From positions 4,027,681 through 4,089,680 of the forward strand of contig NC_064040.1 of assembly GCF_932526225.1 (NCBI RefSeq): a DNA stretch of 62,000 bases. Reading direction: 5' to 3'. The notes beneath the pieces were generated by a model. It was not told the DNA's origin and searched no databases. It worked only from the letters and a program-made list of their open reading frames with translations. A program made the translations under genes and the position numbers. Origin of the DNA: Nematostella vectensis (lineage: Eukaryota > Cnidaria > Anthozoa > Actiniaria > Edwardsiidae). Positions 19,629-32,519 of this stretch are shown piece after piece (position 1 is the first letter of the stretch; each line of letters starts with the position of its first letter).

Positions 19629-22604
19629 ATAAACCCCTAAAACCACTAACCACCCCCCCCCCCCCCAACTTTGCCCCCCACTTATGGGACCGTTCCGCCG
19701 CCCCCGTATATATTTTTTCCCTGGCGACATTAAAAATTCACTGCATGGGAATTCACGAAAAAGCCCAATTATGGGTAACAAAAACCCCAATTATAATTCT
19801 GAATTATTAAATAGTTAAGCTCGCCGTTTTGCTCTATTTCTTGTTTTACAGTGTCATTTCGTTTGAGATTTATTTAAGTAAACATGCGGGCTTGTCGGTT
19901 GAGTGTGTATGGAGAAGGGAGGGAGGGAGAGGGGGAAGGGGTTTGCCAAGCAAGACTATTATTTCATTTTATCACAAGATTAACTTAATAATGCAAGAGA
20001 AACTCGATTAGGCCTGCGGCTGCCAATTGTATCCGTAGGAGTCATTTGACCCATTAGCGTTTAAACATCAATACTACAAAATTACATAAAAGCATTCTTA
20101 ATTATTAAATAGCTCGCCGTTTTGCTCTATTTCTTGTTTTACAGTGTCATTTCGTTTGAGATTTATTTAAGTGAATTCAACATATAATGAAACATGGATA
20201 AAATGAACCATTATTTCTCATGTTATTTATTTTTAAAATATTTTAGAGTATATGAGTTAGTTGTTTTTATAACTTTCGCATGTATGAATGGCTTAACAAA
20301 TCAACCTTATTAATAATTAAATGGCTTAAATTTGACTCTTAGAATAATAGTATCGCACTCAAATAAGTTAGGACCTTATTATAACCTGGTGCGCTGAAAA
20401 CGCTAAAGAATTATTAGATCTCACAGATGAATATCATGTATGGAATATGACTTCGGAAAATATGGAATTTTTTGTTCGATTATTTAGCAAATAGGCGGTG
20501 TTCAGAGCATAAGAAACCTGAGTTACCGTGACTTCTTGTGAATATATGGATTACCTAAGTTACCGTGACTTCTTGTGAATTTTTTAATCACCATGGATTG
20601 CATTGGAGTTCTAGTTCTGGTAAGTAAATAACATAACGCAACATAATAAAGTAGAGTAGTTATCCAGTATTTTTATAAATTAAAAGTATACTTTGTACTT
20701 ATCTATTTGTTGGGCTAACGTAGGAAAGGAGATTAAAATTCTGAGTTAAAGGCAAGGATATCCTAAGATGTTAGAACTTTAATTCAATTCTTTGTGCCAA
20801 TTCCTGGCAAAATGAAATCCCTCAGATGCTAACTACGGTGAATCTAGATACTAATCAAATACTTAAAAACGGTCAGGGGGGGGGGGGGGGGGTACTTCAA
20901 AGGAAAATAATAATAAAAATAATTAGAATCATAAAATCATTAGAATAACTTGTCTGGTTTCTGGTTTAGACGCTTGCAAATTTCTATGCAATACGCAAGA
21001 AAATAGCTATAATATGCATTTCCAAAACGTTTCTTTACCGAGTTAGCGCTTAGTTATTAATAAGTTTTCAAACAGCAAACGTCTACTTTTGTACTTTTTG
21101 GCGCCGACATAAGAATGTTGTCGACGGTGAAGACAACCCAAGTGGAAGTCTTACTTGGATCACGAGCTTGGACGTCTCGCTGGCTACATCAACTAAAGTA
21201 ACTGCGCTACATCGCAACAATTACGGGGAGTTAAATATAAACTGGACTCGAATTGACCGGAAATTTAGCCTAAATCCGCTTAATAGCGCAAAAATCGCTG
21301 TAAAAAAATATTTTGACGTATTTCCAGCCGTACTCTCTAATTCTATGCAGAAAATAGGCAATTTTGGATTTTTTTATTAACAATTACCTTTCTTGCTATT
21401 AGTTTCTCTTTAGTATCTGATTAGTTTCTGATTAGTATCTGTTTAGTATCTGTTAAGTATCTAAGAAATTTTATTATCCAAGATCACCGCGGTCCTGAGA
21501 TTTCACCAAATTTAAAGAACATGCTAAGAACATGCCGAGGCTCAGATAGCAGAAAATGTTTTCTTTTTTTGTCCTGATGCGTTCTAAAATACAAAATCAA
21601 ATTTTGCTCATAGTAACAACCTTATTATTGCTATTGATCATTATTGTAATTCTCTTCCTAATAATTCATTGAGTATTATATTCTTATATACACTAAAATT
21701 TAAGAACATCGTTAAGAACATATTCAGACTTTTGTCCGGACTTTAAAGTTATGTTTACCGCTGTGCATAGATACAATGTTTATGATTGGGATAGCAATAG
21801 AATAGTTTTCAGGACGCATTTTAGATTTGGGTGGCCAGGCTCTAGAGCCTCGAACGTCTTTTTATTTAGTGGCCAGCGAGCGGTAAGATTTGGGCAGCGA
21901 GATTCGTCAACTTTTGACTATCTATATTCTATATTGATTAGATTTCTTTTTTTCACTTACTTTTTTTACTTACTTATTTGCCTTAAAACATTCTAATCAC
22001 CAGTCCGAAACACGAGACTTATCGTTTACTGTTTTTTTTTTGTTATTTACAACTTTCCCGTGCTTAACGTTAATAACTCGAACATGAAAATAAACAAAAA
22101 GCAGCCCAAACCTTCGTATAATTAATGAAGTTTTTCATAGTATCTGTTTCCTTGTGGTAAAATGTTGTAAGGGATTTTTAATTAGGCGTACATTCTTTTT
22201 TTAAATAAGAACGTCTAACCATTAGGAATTGAAAGATCTAGGCCATTTTCAAACACATGCGGAATGTTTTCCCCCGGGAACTTAGTAATTGACAGTACTG
22301 TTGTCATGTGAACGCAGAGCAAAAGTCGTCCAGAATAAAACTCATTGCGGTATCATGTGAAAGTTCCTATTTGTATAATGAAGTAGGGACCGACTACGTG
22401 TTATTACATTGTATTACATAATCAAGAATGAACTGAATACGCGTGTTACGTAATTAGAAATTTTACGATTACAGCAGGAACCAAACAATCAAAGCCAAAC
22501 TGTACTAAAAAGATCTTAGTTAGCTGAAAGAAGGAAAATTATTTCTTTTTTAAAGAAATTTGCGAAGGTATTTACGGCAGTTTTAGACAAGTTTCTCGTT
22601 GAAA

Positions 22605-22753
22605 CCAGCTTTCCAGGGCGACGCGGAGACCGGAAGCGAACGTGCGCGCGATGAGGAAAGAAAGAGCGAGAAAGACGTCCTTTCCTCCTTCCTACTCATT
22701 CTTTCGCGCGCGCTTCCTGTGTCCCCGATCTCCGCGACGCCCTGAAGGTGAGC
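22605..22753. mobile_element. Palindromic element nested in the candidate transposon
   Basis: CAGCTTTCCAGGGCGACGCG at the left and CGCGACGCCCTGAAGGTGAG at the right form an inverted repeat. The centre is GC-rich (GCGCGCG) and partly self-complementary (GAGGAAAGAAAG / CTTTCCTCCTTCC). Confidence 0.55.
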
Positions 22754-23162
22754 TGTCTATCAATCATGTCTCATACAAACATCACATCATTGGCCGTAAC
22801 TAGGCGGGTTTTCGAACAATGGAATCGAGCGTTGTTTCACTCCCTTCTTATTTCATATAGAACCTATGTAAATACGAAGTTAGGTTCGGAGAGGGCTCGG
22901 GCTCGGGCCTAAAGAGGCTATGGTTACACAGTACCGTTCAAATGTTTCGAGTGAAAACAACGATCGCTAGGGTTTTTAGACAAGAGAAATAGAAATATAA
23001 CAAGAGGAAACTAAAAAGGGTTTCGCTAACTCAGAAGGCAGGAGACCTTTCGGATTATAAGGTTAGAAATATTCTATTAGCTGAGTTCATTATTTAACAT
23101 AAATTGGGGATTCATTTTTGTTTATTTTATAGAGAAATCGCTGACAAAGTATCCTAATTCCC

Positions 23163-23925
23163 GTGAATAAACCGGACCTTGGGCCGTGTTGTCGATTTTG
23201 CTTTACGCCCCGTAATTTCTTGGTACTAGTAAACCAAATATCGGGGCGAGTTGTCGTTTTTGCTTTAGCCAAATCTCGGGGCGAGTTGTCGTTTTTGCTT
23301 TACGCCCCGTAATTTATCGGTATTTTAATTACTTAGTACTAGTAAACCAAATCTCGGGGCGAGTTGTCGTTTTTGCTTTACGCCCCGTAATTTATCGGTA
23401 TTATAATTACTTACTACTAGTAAACCAAATCTCGGGGCGAGTTGTCATTTTTGCTTTACGCCCCGTAATTTCTTGGTACTAGTAAACCAAATATCGGGGC
23501 GGGTTGTCGTTTTTGCTTTACGCCCCGTAATTTATCGGTATTATAATTACTTAGTACTAGGAAACCAAATATCGGGGCGAGTTGTCGTTTTTGCTTTACG
23601 CCCCGTAATTTATCGGTATTATAATTACTTAGTACTAGTAAACTAAATCTCGGGGCGAGTTGTCGTTTTTGCTTTACGCCCCGTAATTTATCGGTATTAT
23701 GATTACTTAGTTCTAGTAAACCAAATCTAGGGGCGAGTTGTCGTTTTTGCTTTACGCCCCGTAATTTATCGGTATTATAATTACTTACTACTAGTAAACC
23801 AAATCTCGGGGCGAGTTGTCGTTTTTGCTTTACGCCCCGTAATTTATCGGTATTATAATTACTTATTACTAGCTAGTAAACCAATACTCGGGGCGAGTTT
23901 TCACATTGCTTTCTCGCCCCGAAAT
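23163..23925. repeat. Tandem array of hairpin units (62 and 78 bp)
   Basis: About ten units of AGTAAACCAAATCTCGGGGC, GAGTTGTCGTTTTTGC and TTTACGCCCCGTAATTT, most with an added ATCGGTATTATAATTACTT. Each unit has the arms CGGGGCG and CGCCCCG, separated by about 19 bases. Confidence 0.88.
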
Positions 23926-26877
23926 TTTGGACAAAAAAACATTTTTTTCTGCTATCTGAGCCTCGGCATATCCTTAGCATGTTCTTAAAATTTAGTGAAA
24001 TCTCAGCTGGACGTTCTTATAAAAAAAGTTTAAAAAAATCACTCTGTATAACAACAATCTTTAACTTAATGTAGAGGATCTTGTAAATGAAGGTACGGAT
24101 ATACGAGCAGCAAAGTCGTGCATTTTTTGTGAAGCATTGCTACAAAAAGTAGCGATGTTGCGCGGCATTTTACTTTCGGCGAATCAATTTTTGTCGCAGC
24201 AACTTTTTTGTAAGCGCACCTTAACAGTCCCTAGTAGTCATACCGTTAGGGATTTGTGATTAGCTTTTGTTTTTTGTAAAAATACACAATATGTGGAACA
24301 CTAGATTAGTATTTACCGCAATGGACCCATCTCACTGTCTTGACAGTCAAAGCTCTATTTTTCTTGATATTTCAAAGTAAGAAAGGAAAAAGGATGAAGC
24401 ACCAATTTTCCGAAATTCTAAAACAGATCAATCGAACAATTTTTACGATTTTGCTTCAAATTTTCCTCTTTCGGGAAAGCATCAATCAAGCGTCACTATT
24501 TGTACATTTACAAGCCAACTACAGTGTTGACACACGCTTAAAATGCTATGGCATTATCCCAATCAAATCAACCTAGAAATCTTCCGGTATCTCTATGGCA
24601 TGGGATAAGAAGTTCTTGTGATTTCTTCCTTCCTGTAGGTCAGCGGGTTTGCTGTATCTGTTTCTGGAGCAAGTTTAGAAGGTCAGCTTTGTATTGTTTA
24701 TGTTGTCCACTGACAAATTCATAACTCATAACTGTATTTTGCTACTTTTAAATCTCCTGCATTCCTCAGACGCGTACCAAGGGGAGGGGTGGGGGGGGGA
24801 GATGGTGTACAGGAAACCGGCTTCTCCCTTGCCGCCAAAAAGTGGGTCACGTCATTGCCGAATACTATCCCCTACTCCTCCCACTTAGCAAATCCTGGGT
24901 ACGCAACTGCTCCTGTAATCTTTACGACTCAAAATGACCCGTTGAGATTCCGTAATGCATTGCATGTTATTGTTTAAGTCATCACCAACTTTGACGTAAG
25001 CGCAAGCGGAACGCACGAGAAAGCAATAACAATGCAAAGCATTCTGGTCAGCCTGGTAAGCCTGCCACTTTAAGATCAATCAATAACATTTATTTTTGTA
25101 ATTCCGTCTACTAGTACCGACTGCCTCACCTCAATCCGTCCAGTGCCTAGCGCTTAACTCTACCGTCATCCGTCTCACTTGGGCTTTGAGTCATTTCCAC
25201 GTCCACGGAATAGTGCTTGGTTACGCCGTGAGTTTTGTTGGGTGGCGTGACGAGAGCATCGCGCGTGAGCATCTCTCGTGTTCCTCGCGCGCGTGGTACG
25301 ATGTGCGTGAACTCCACGAATACACTACATACAACATGTCGGTTCTTGTGTTCAACGAGAAAGGCAAAGGGCCGTATTCACCGCCAATCAGCTGCACCAC
25401 CTTGGAGGACGGTAAGGTTTGCAGTGTTTATATCAGATACGGTAAAGTTTGCTGTGTTTATATCAAAGACGGAAAGGTCTACTTTGTTTATATCAGAGTC
25501 GGTAAGGTTTGCTGTGTTTATATTCACACATGATTTACTCATGTTCCCCTTAGCACCATCTGCGCCACCGCTTAATGTCAGCGGCTACAACACAAGTGAC
25601 AGTAGTCTTCAATTGCTATGGCAACCAGTGGAAGCCACTCACAGAAACGGACGATTGGTTGGCTACAAAATTCGCTATCACATGACCGGGGACTTGGTTA
25701 ACTTTGCCGTGAGGGAGAGTCGTCTCCTCAACACAAGTCTGACGGGTCTTCTTCCATATACTGATTACGTCATCACGGTGTGCGCGTATACTGTTGCGGG
25801 GGAGGGGCCGTGGAGTGCCCCTGTTATCATCAAGACCGACGAAGAGGGTTAGTACTTATTTTTTTTTTTGTTTCAAAGTGTAATAGAGGGAGCACGGTAC
25901 CGCAGGTGCGCTGTTCGGATACGGCGAGGGACGGGTTGGGCGGAATCTTAGATATTATACGCGAGAGGTCTAAGACTTGTGATTCTTTTATAGGTAAGGA
26001 TCGCTTTTAGGTGGTCAAGGAGGGAGATTAAAGATTGGTTCTCACTAGGACGGAAGCGCAGTATGTATCTGTCAAACATAAGCGCAAGCGGAAGAAAATC
26101 ACGCAGTTGCGTTCTCTTGCGCTTATGTTCTAGTGACAATCGGAAACTACCTGCGTTCCACTTGCCCTTACGTCCAAGTGAGAACCAACCTTAAGCTTGC
26201 CTATCACTAGCTATTTGCCTATGCTTACCCTAGTGAAAGTTGTGATAGCGCACATCTTGGTAAAGATGAAAGTGGATGGTACCTGTTTCAGCAGACGATC
26301 AAGTTATATTTGAGGCAAAATCTTCAAGCCCAACACTTAAGCTATTAGCTAGTAGACATTAGATATAAATGTTGCTTAAACATATACTGGTGATTTTGTG
26401 GCAGTCACCTTATGTTATTTCATTAAAGCAGTCCTAAATTCGTGCCAGCATTGATTGATTCATTTTATTGACTGGAAACATATAACAAGAAATCGCATAT
26501 CAAGAAACCTTCAATTGTACTCTCTACAGCCCCTAAGATCCCGCCAGCTAACGTACAAGTCTTCAACACAAGTAATACGTCACTCTCCGTTACCTGGCAA
26601 CCGATTCACGCAAGCCAAGTGGCGGGGATCCTCAAATACTACAAAGTGATCCTAACAGAGCTTGACCTTGATGGGAACCCTGTGGTTGGACCTAATACGA
26701 CAAGTCGTAGCCTGACGGTACCTGTGATCAGCGGTGTATCGGTGGAGATCACGGGTCTGTTGTTGTTCACTAATTACAGTGCTGTTGTGGTGGGCGTGAC
26801 TAGATTCGAGGGTGTTCCGAGTGCACCTGTCTACGCCATGACAGATGAGGACGGTAAGTGGTGGTCATTGCTAACCT

Positions 26878-29800
26878 AATAGAGGACTCATGCGAGCTGC
26901 TAGCGAACCTGTTATAGGACTCATGCAAGCTGCTAGCGAACCTGTTATAGGACTCATGCGAGCTGCTAGCGAACAACCTGTTATAGGACTCATGCAAGCT
27001 GGTAGCGAACCTGTTATAGGACTCGTGTAAGCTGCTAGCTAACCTGTTATAGGACTCATGCAAGCTGCTAGCGAACCTGTTATAGGACTCATGCAAGCTG
27101 CTAGCGAACCTGTTATAGGACTCATGCAAGCTGCTAGCGAACCTGTTATAGGACTCATGCGAGCTGCTAGTGAACAACCTGTTATAGGACTCGTGTAAGC
27201 TGCTAGCTAACCTGTTATAGGACTCATGCGAGCTGCTAGCTAACCTGTTATAGGACTCATGCAAGCTGCTAGCTAACCTGTTATTGGACTCATGCGAGCT
27301 GCTAGCGAACAACCTGTTATAGGACTCATGCAAGCTGCTAGCTAACCTGTTATAGGACTCATGCAAGCTGCTAGCTAACCTGTTATAGGACTCATGCGAG
27401 CTGCTAGCTAACCTGTTATAGGACTCGTGCAAGCTGCTAGCTAACCTGTTATTGGACTCATGCGAGCTGCTAGCGAACCTGTTATTGGACTCATGCGAGC
27501 TGCTAGCTAACCTGTTATAGGACTCGTGTAACCTGCTAGCGAACCTGTTATAGGACTCGTGTAACCTGCTAGCGAACCTGTTATAGGACTCGTGTAAGCT
27601 GCTAGCTAACCTGTTATAGGACTCATGCAAGCTGCTAGCTAACCTGTTATAGGACTCATGCAAGCTGCTAGCTAACCTGTTATAGGACTCATGCAAGCTG
27701 CTAGCTAACCTGTTATAGGACTCGTGTAACCTGCTAGCGAACCTGTTATAGGACTCGTGTAAGCTGCTAGCTAACCTGTTATAGGACTCATGCAAGCTGC
27801 TAGCTAACCTGTTATAGGACTTGTGTAACCTGCTAGCTAACCTGTTATAGGACTCATGCAAGCTGCTAGCTAACCTGTTATAGGACTCATGCAAGCTGCT
27901 AGCTAACCTGTTATAGGACTCATGCAAGCTGCTAGCTAACCTATTATAGGACTCATGCAAGCTGGTAGCTAATCTGTTATAGGACTCATGCAAGCTGCTA
28001 GCTAACCTGTTATAGGACTCATGCAAGCTGCTAGCTAACCTGTTATAGGACTCGTGTAAGCTGCTAGCTAACCTGTTATAGGACTCATGCAAGCTGCTAG
28101 CTGACCTGTTATAGGACTCGTGTAACCTGCTAGCTAACCTGTTATAGGACTCATGCAAGCTGCTAGCTAACCTGTTATAGGACTCATGCAAGCTGCTAGC
28201 TAACCTGTTATAGGACTCGTGTAACCTGCTAGCTAACCTGTTATTGAACTCATGCGAGCTGCTAGCTAACCTGTTATAGGACTCGTGTAAGTTGCTAGCT
28301 AACCTGTTATAGGACTCATGCAAGCTGCTAGCTAACCTGTTATAGGACTCGTGTAACCTGCTAGCTAACCTGTTATAGGACTCATGCAAGCTGCTAGCTA
28401 ACCTGTTATAGGACTCATGCGAGCTGCTAGCGAACAACCTGTTATAGGACTCATGCAAGCTGGTAGCGAACCTGTTATAGGACTCATGCGAGCTGCTAGC
28501 GAACAACCTGTTATAGGACTCATGCAAGCTGGTAGCGAACCTGTTATAGGACTCGTGTAAGCTGCTAGCTAACCTGTTATAGGACTCATGCAAGCTGCTA
28601 GCGAACCTGTTATAGGACTCATGCAAGCTGCTAGCGAACCTGTTATAGGACTCATGCAAGCTGCTAGCGAACCTGTTATAGGACTCATGCGAGCTGCTAG
28701 TGAACAACCTGTTATAGGACTCGTGTAAGCTGCTAGCTAACCTGTTATAGGACTCATGCGAGCTGCTAGCTAACCTGTTATAGGACTCATGCAAGCTGCT
28801 AGCTAACCTGTTATTGGACTCATGCGAGCTGCTAGCGAACAACCTGTTATAGGACTCATGCAAGCTGCTAGCTAACCTGTTATAGGACTCATGCAAGCTG
28901 CTAGCTAACCTGTTATAGGACTCATGCGAGCTGCTAGCTAACCTGTTATAGGACTCGTGCAAGCTGCTAGCTAACCTGTTATTGGACTCATGCGAGCTGC
29001 TAGCGAACCTGTTATTGGACTCATGCGAGCTGCTAGCTAACCTGTTATAGGACTCGTGTAACCTGCTAGCGAACCTGTTATAGGACTCGTGTAACCTGCT
29101 AGCGAACCTGTTATAGGACTCGTGTAAGCTGCTAGCTAACCTGTTATAGGACTCATGCAAGCTGCTAGCTAACCTGTTATAGGACTCATGCAAGCTGCTA
29201 GCTAACCTGTTATAGGACTCATGCAAGCTGCTAGCTAACCTGTTATAGGACTCGTGTAACCTGCTAGCGAACCTGTTATAGGACTCGTGTAAGCTGCTAG
29301 CTAACCTGTTATAGGACTCATGCAAGCTGCTAGCTAACCTGTTATAGGACTTGTGTAACCTGCTAGCTAACCTGTTATAGGACTCATGCAAGCTGCTAGC
29401 TAACCTGTTATAGGACTCATGCAAGCTGCTAGCTAACCTGTTATAGGACTCATGCAAGCTGCTAGCTAACCTATTATAGGACTCATGCAAGCTGGTAGCT
29501 AATCTGTTATAGGACTCATGCAAGCTGCTAGCTAACCTGTTATAGGACTCATGCAAGCTGCTAGCTAACCTGTTATAGGACTCGTGTAAGCTGCTAGCTA
29601 ACCTGTTATAGGACTCATGCAAGCTGCTAGCTGACCTGTTATAGGACTCGTGTAACCTGCTAGCTAACCTGTTATAGGACTCATGCAAGCTGCTAGCTAA
29701 CCTGTTATAGGACTCATGCAAGCTGCTAGCTAACCTGTTATAGGACTCGTGTAACCTGCTAGCTAACCTGTTATTGAACTCATGCGAGCTGCTAGCTAAC

Positions 29801-30752
29801 CTGTTATAGGACTCGTGTAAGTTGCTAGCTAACCTGTTATAGGACTCATGCAAGCTGCTAGCTAACCTGTTATAGGACTCGTGTAACCTGCTAGCTAACC
29901 TGTTATAGGACTCATGCAAGCTGCTAGCTAACCTATTATAGGACTCATGCAAGCTGGTAGCTAATCTGTTATAATACTCATGCAAGCTGCTAGCTAACCT
30001 GTTATAGGACTCATGCAAGCTGCTAGCTAACCTGTTATAGGACTCGTGTAAGCTGCTAGCTAACCTGTTATAGGACTCATGCAAGCTGCTAGCTAATCTG
30101 TTATAGGACTCGTGTAAGCTGCTAGCTAACCTGTTATAGGACTCGTGCAAGCTAGTAGCTAACCTGTTATAGGACTCATGCAAGCTGATAGCGAACCTGT
30201 TATAGGACTCATGCAAGCTGCTAGCTAGCCTGTTATAGGACTCATGCAAGCTGCTAGCTAACCTGTTATAGGACTCATGCAAGCTGCTAGCTAACCTATT
30301 ATAGGACTCATGCAAGCTGCTAGCTAACCTGTTATAGGACTCATGCAAGCTGCTAGCTAACCTGTTTTAGGACTCATGCAAGCTGCTAGCTAACCTGTTA
30401 TAGGACTTGTGTAAGCTGCTAGCTAACCTGTTATAGGACTCATGCAAGCTGCTAGCTAACCTGTTATAGGACTCGTGTAACCTGCTAGCTAACCTGTTAT
30501 AGGACTCATGCAAGCTGCTAGCTGACTTATTATAGGACTCATGCAAGCTGGTAGCTAATCTGTTATAGGACTCATGCAAGCTGCTAGCTAACCTGTTATA
30601 GGACTCATGCAAGCTGCTAGCTAACCTGTTATAGGACTCGTGTAAGCTGCTAGCTAACCTGTTATAGGACTCATGCAAGCTGCTAGCTAATCTGTTATAG
30701 GACTCATGCAAGCTGCTAGCTAACCTGTTATGCAAGCTGCTAGCTAACCTGT
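26878..30752. repeat. 33-bp minisatellite, expanded allele (~3.9 kb)
   Basis: Roughly 117 units of 33 bp, with a few 36-bp variants (GAACAACCTG). The units contain no stop codon in one minus-strand frame, giving a spurious 1182-codon frame (26800-30348) of repeated HESYNRLASSL. Within the array a block is duplicated with a period of 1530 bp (27001 equals 28531, 27301 equals 28831), including rare variants. Confidence 0.92.
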
Positions 30753-32519
30753 AAGTCAGGGTTAGTGACCGTGTTGTGTCCGTGACATTAGTTTAGGTGA
30801 CAAAAAGTTACGAGACAGGTTTACGTGACAGTGAGTACGTGACATTGTTTACGTGAAAGTGATTTACATGACTCGGTTTACGTGAGAGTGATGTGCGTGA
30901 CACTTTGTTCTCTTGACAGTGAGGTACTTGGGTTGGTTAACGTGAAAGTGAAGCACGTCCATGATTAACGCGACAGTGAATTACGTGACTTTTATGTGCT
31001 ACAGTGGCGTACGTGACAATGCAGTGCGTGACAGTAAAGTACATGATGGTGCCAATGCTGAAAAACGCAAGACCAAAACTAGTTCCAGCCCTCCGCGGCT
31101 AAACAGGCCTTTTTGTTTTGAAATGGCGGATTTATACCGGCGAACTGTCACATTAAGGCTACTGCTAAGCAAATAGCGCAAAGCTTAGGCTATAATTTTC
31201 TTTATGACTTCCTCATTAACAAACAAATCTGTCATCTTTTGTACTGTTTGTGTACGCGCCACGGTTTATTTTACATCTTTATTCTGATCGATTAGCGGTA
31301 AAAGACTGTAAACAGGATAAACATACAATATGAAAGAAATAACAGAAAATCAATCAAAAGGTAGAAATAAGCGAATTTTTTTTTTCGGGGTCCGGTATCC
31401 ATCAAATCGCGCGCTCTGATTGGCTCTCGTGAGGTCCGGTATCCTATGATCCGGACCCCGCGATACCGGACCGCTCACCTCCAAAGCTCGAAATGGTGAG
31501 TTGATTTGTAAAATGCCCATCGAAAACTGGATTACTCCCGATGTTATAGATCTTAGTCATTTTATCTAAAATCATTGACTTAACGGAAAATCAAATATTC
31601 ATTTCAATCTCTTTCATTTGTAACCTTTTTTTCATTTACTAGTTCCCAGTCGACCCCCGACAAATCTAAAGGCCCAGAACACTAGCTCAACAAGCCTAGC
31701 CGTCGCCTGGCAACCACTGAGTGACAGCTTCTTCATTCACGGTGTTCTCCGTGGTTACCAAGTCTCCTATCACCGCGTCGACGGAGTAGACCTGAGGAGG
31801 AGAGTGGAAGTTGTATGTGCTGGAATTTTGTCTGTAAATTTGACTGGTCTGGATCAGTTTGTGAATTATAGCATTAGTGTCCATGCCCTAACGGTTAAGG
31901 GACACGGCCCGGCTGCTACAGTATACTCTACAACCGACCAAGATGGTAAGTTAATATTCTTTATTTAAAGAGCCCCAGTCGGCCAAACATTAGCTATTGT
32001 TTCCATTTATTGATAGACAAATGTCTTTCTTTGTTAGTAGCAATAATCTTAATAAAAGATGATTTTACCTTATTGATTTGTAATAAAATCCTGATAACCA
32101 TCTTAAAACAAAATTTTACACTTCATTGTCTCACACCTATAGAGAATGCCACGTGACTATCTCCAGACCCATTTCTTAACCTATTATCAAGGAGGTTAAA
32201 ACGGCGCAAACGAAAATGGTGCATCCATTTGCAAAAATCACATTGAATATCCTGTAAATTACTAAGAATCTTTTATTCTCTGTGCCTTTCGCAGTACCCG
32301 CGCTACCACCAGCAAACGTCACCGGGTTCAATATTAGCAAAAACGCTATCACAGTCACGTGGTATGACGTCATTCTTTTGGAACAGGACGGGGTTATTCT
32401 AGGTCATGAGCTGATGTACAACAAGACGAGCCTGCGGGGTGACAGCGAATTGCGGTCAGGCCGTAGACGCAGGAGTATTCAATCAGTAGAGGTATGAAGT
32501 GGATTTTGGATTTCTTAAC

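Larger units (their letters stand above)
21490..24008. mobile_element. Candidate 2.5 kb non-autonomous transposon
   Basis: The left end (21493-21573: CTGAGATTTCACCAAATTT, GAACATGCTAAGAACATGCC, GAGGCTCAGATAGCAGAAAA) reappears as an inverted copy at the right end (about 23932-24005) with a few differences. These inverted repeats of about 80 bp enclose 2.4 kb with no transposase-like frame. Target-site duplications were not found by eye. Confidence 0.5.
19195..24949. other. Spacer between the two duplicates, no gene seen
   Basis: AT-rich sequence of 5.7 kb without a convincing exon or long frame. It contains an inverted-repeat cluster (19195-19385), a short palindromic element (19558-19628), a direct repeat pair (19799-19880 and 20098-20172), a poly-G run (20878-20892), and a candidate transposon (21490-24008). 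Confidence 0.6.

Noticed and set aside
21168-21996. Short frames in the spacer considered as exons of copy 2's missing 5' end
   Set aside because: None has FN3 features, and flanking splice sites do not give phase 1 borders.
26800-30348. 1182-codon minus-strand open frame
   Set aside because: It is the 33-bp minisatellite read in a frame that lacks stops. There is no initiation context, no non-repeat domain, and copy 1 has only a short version.
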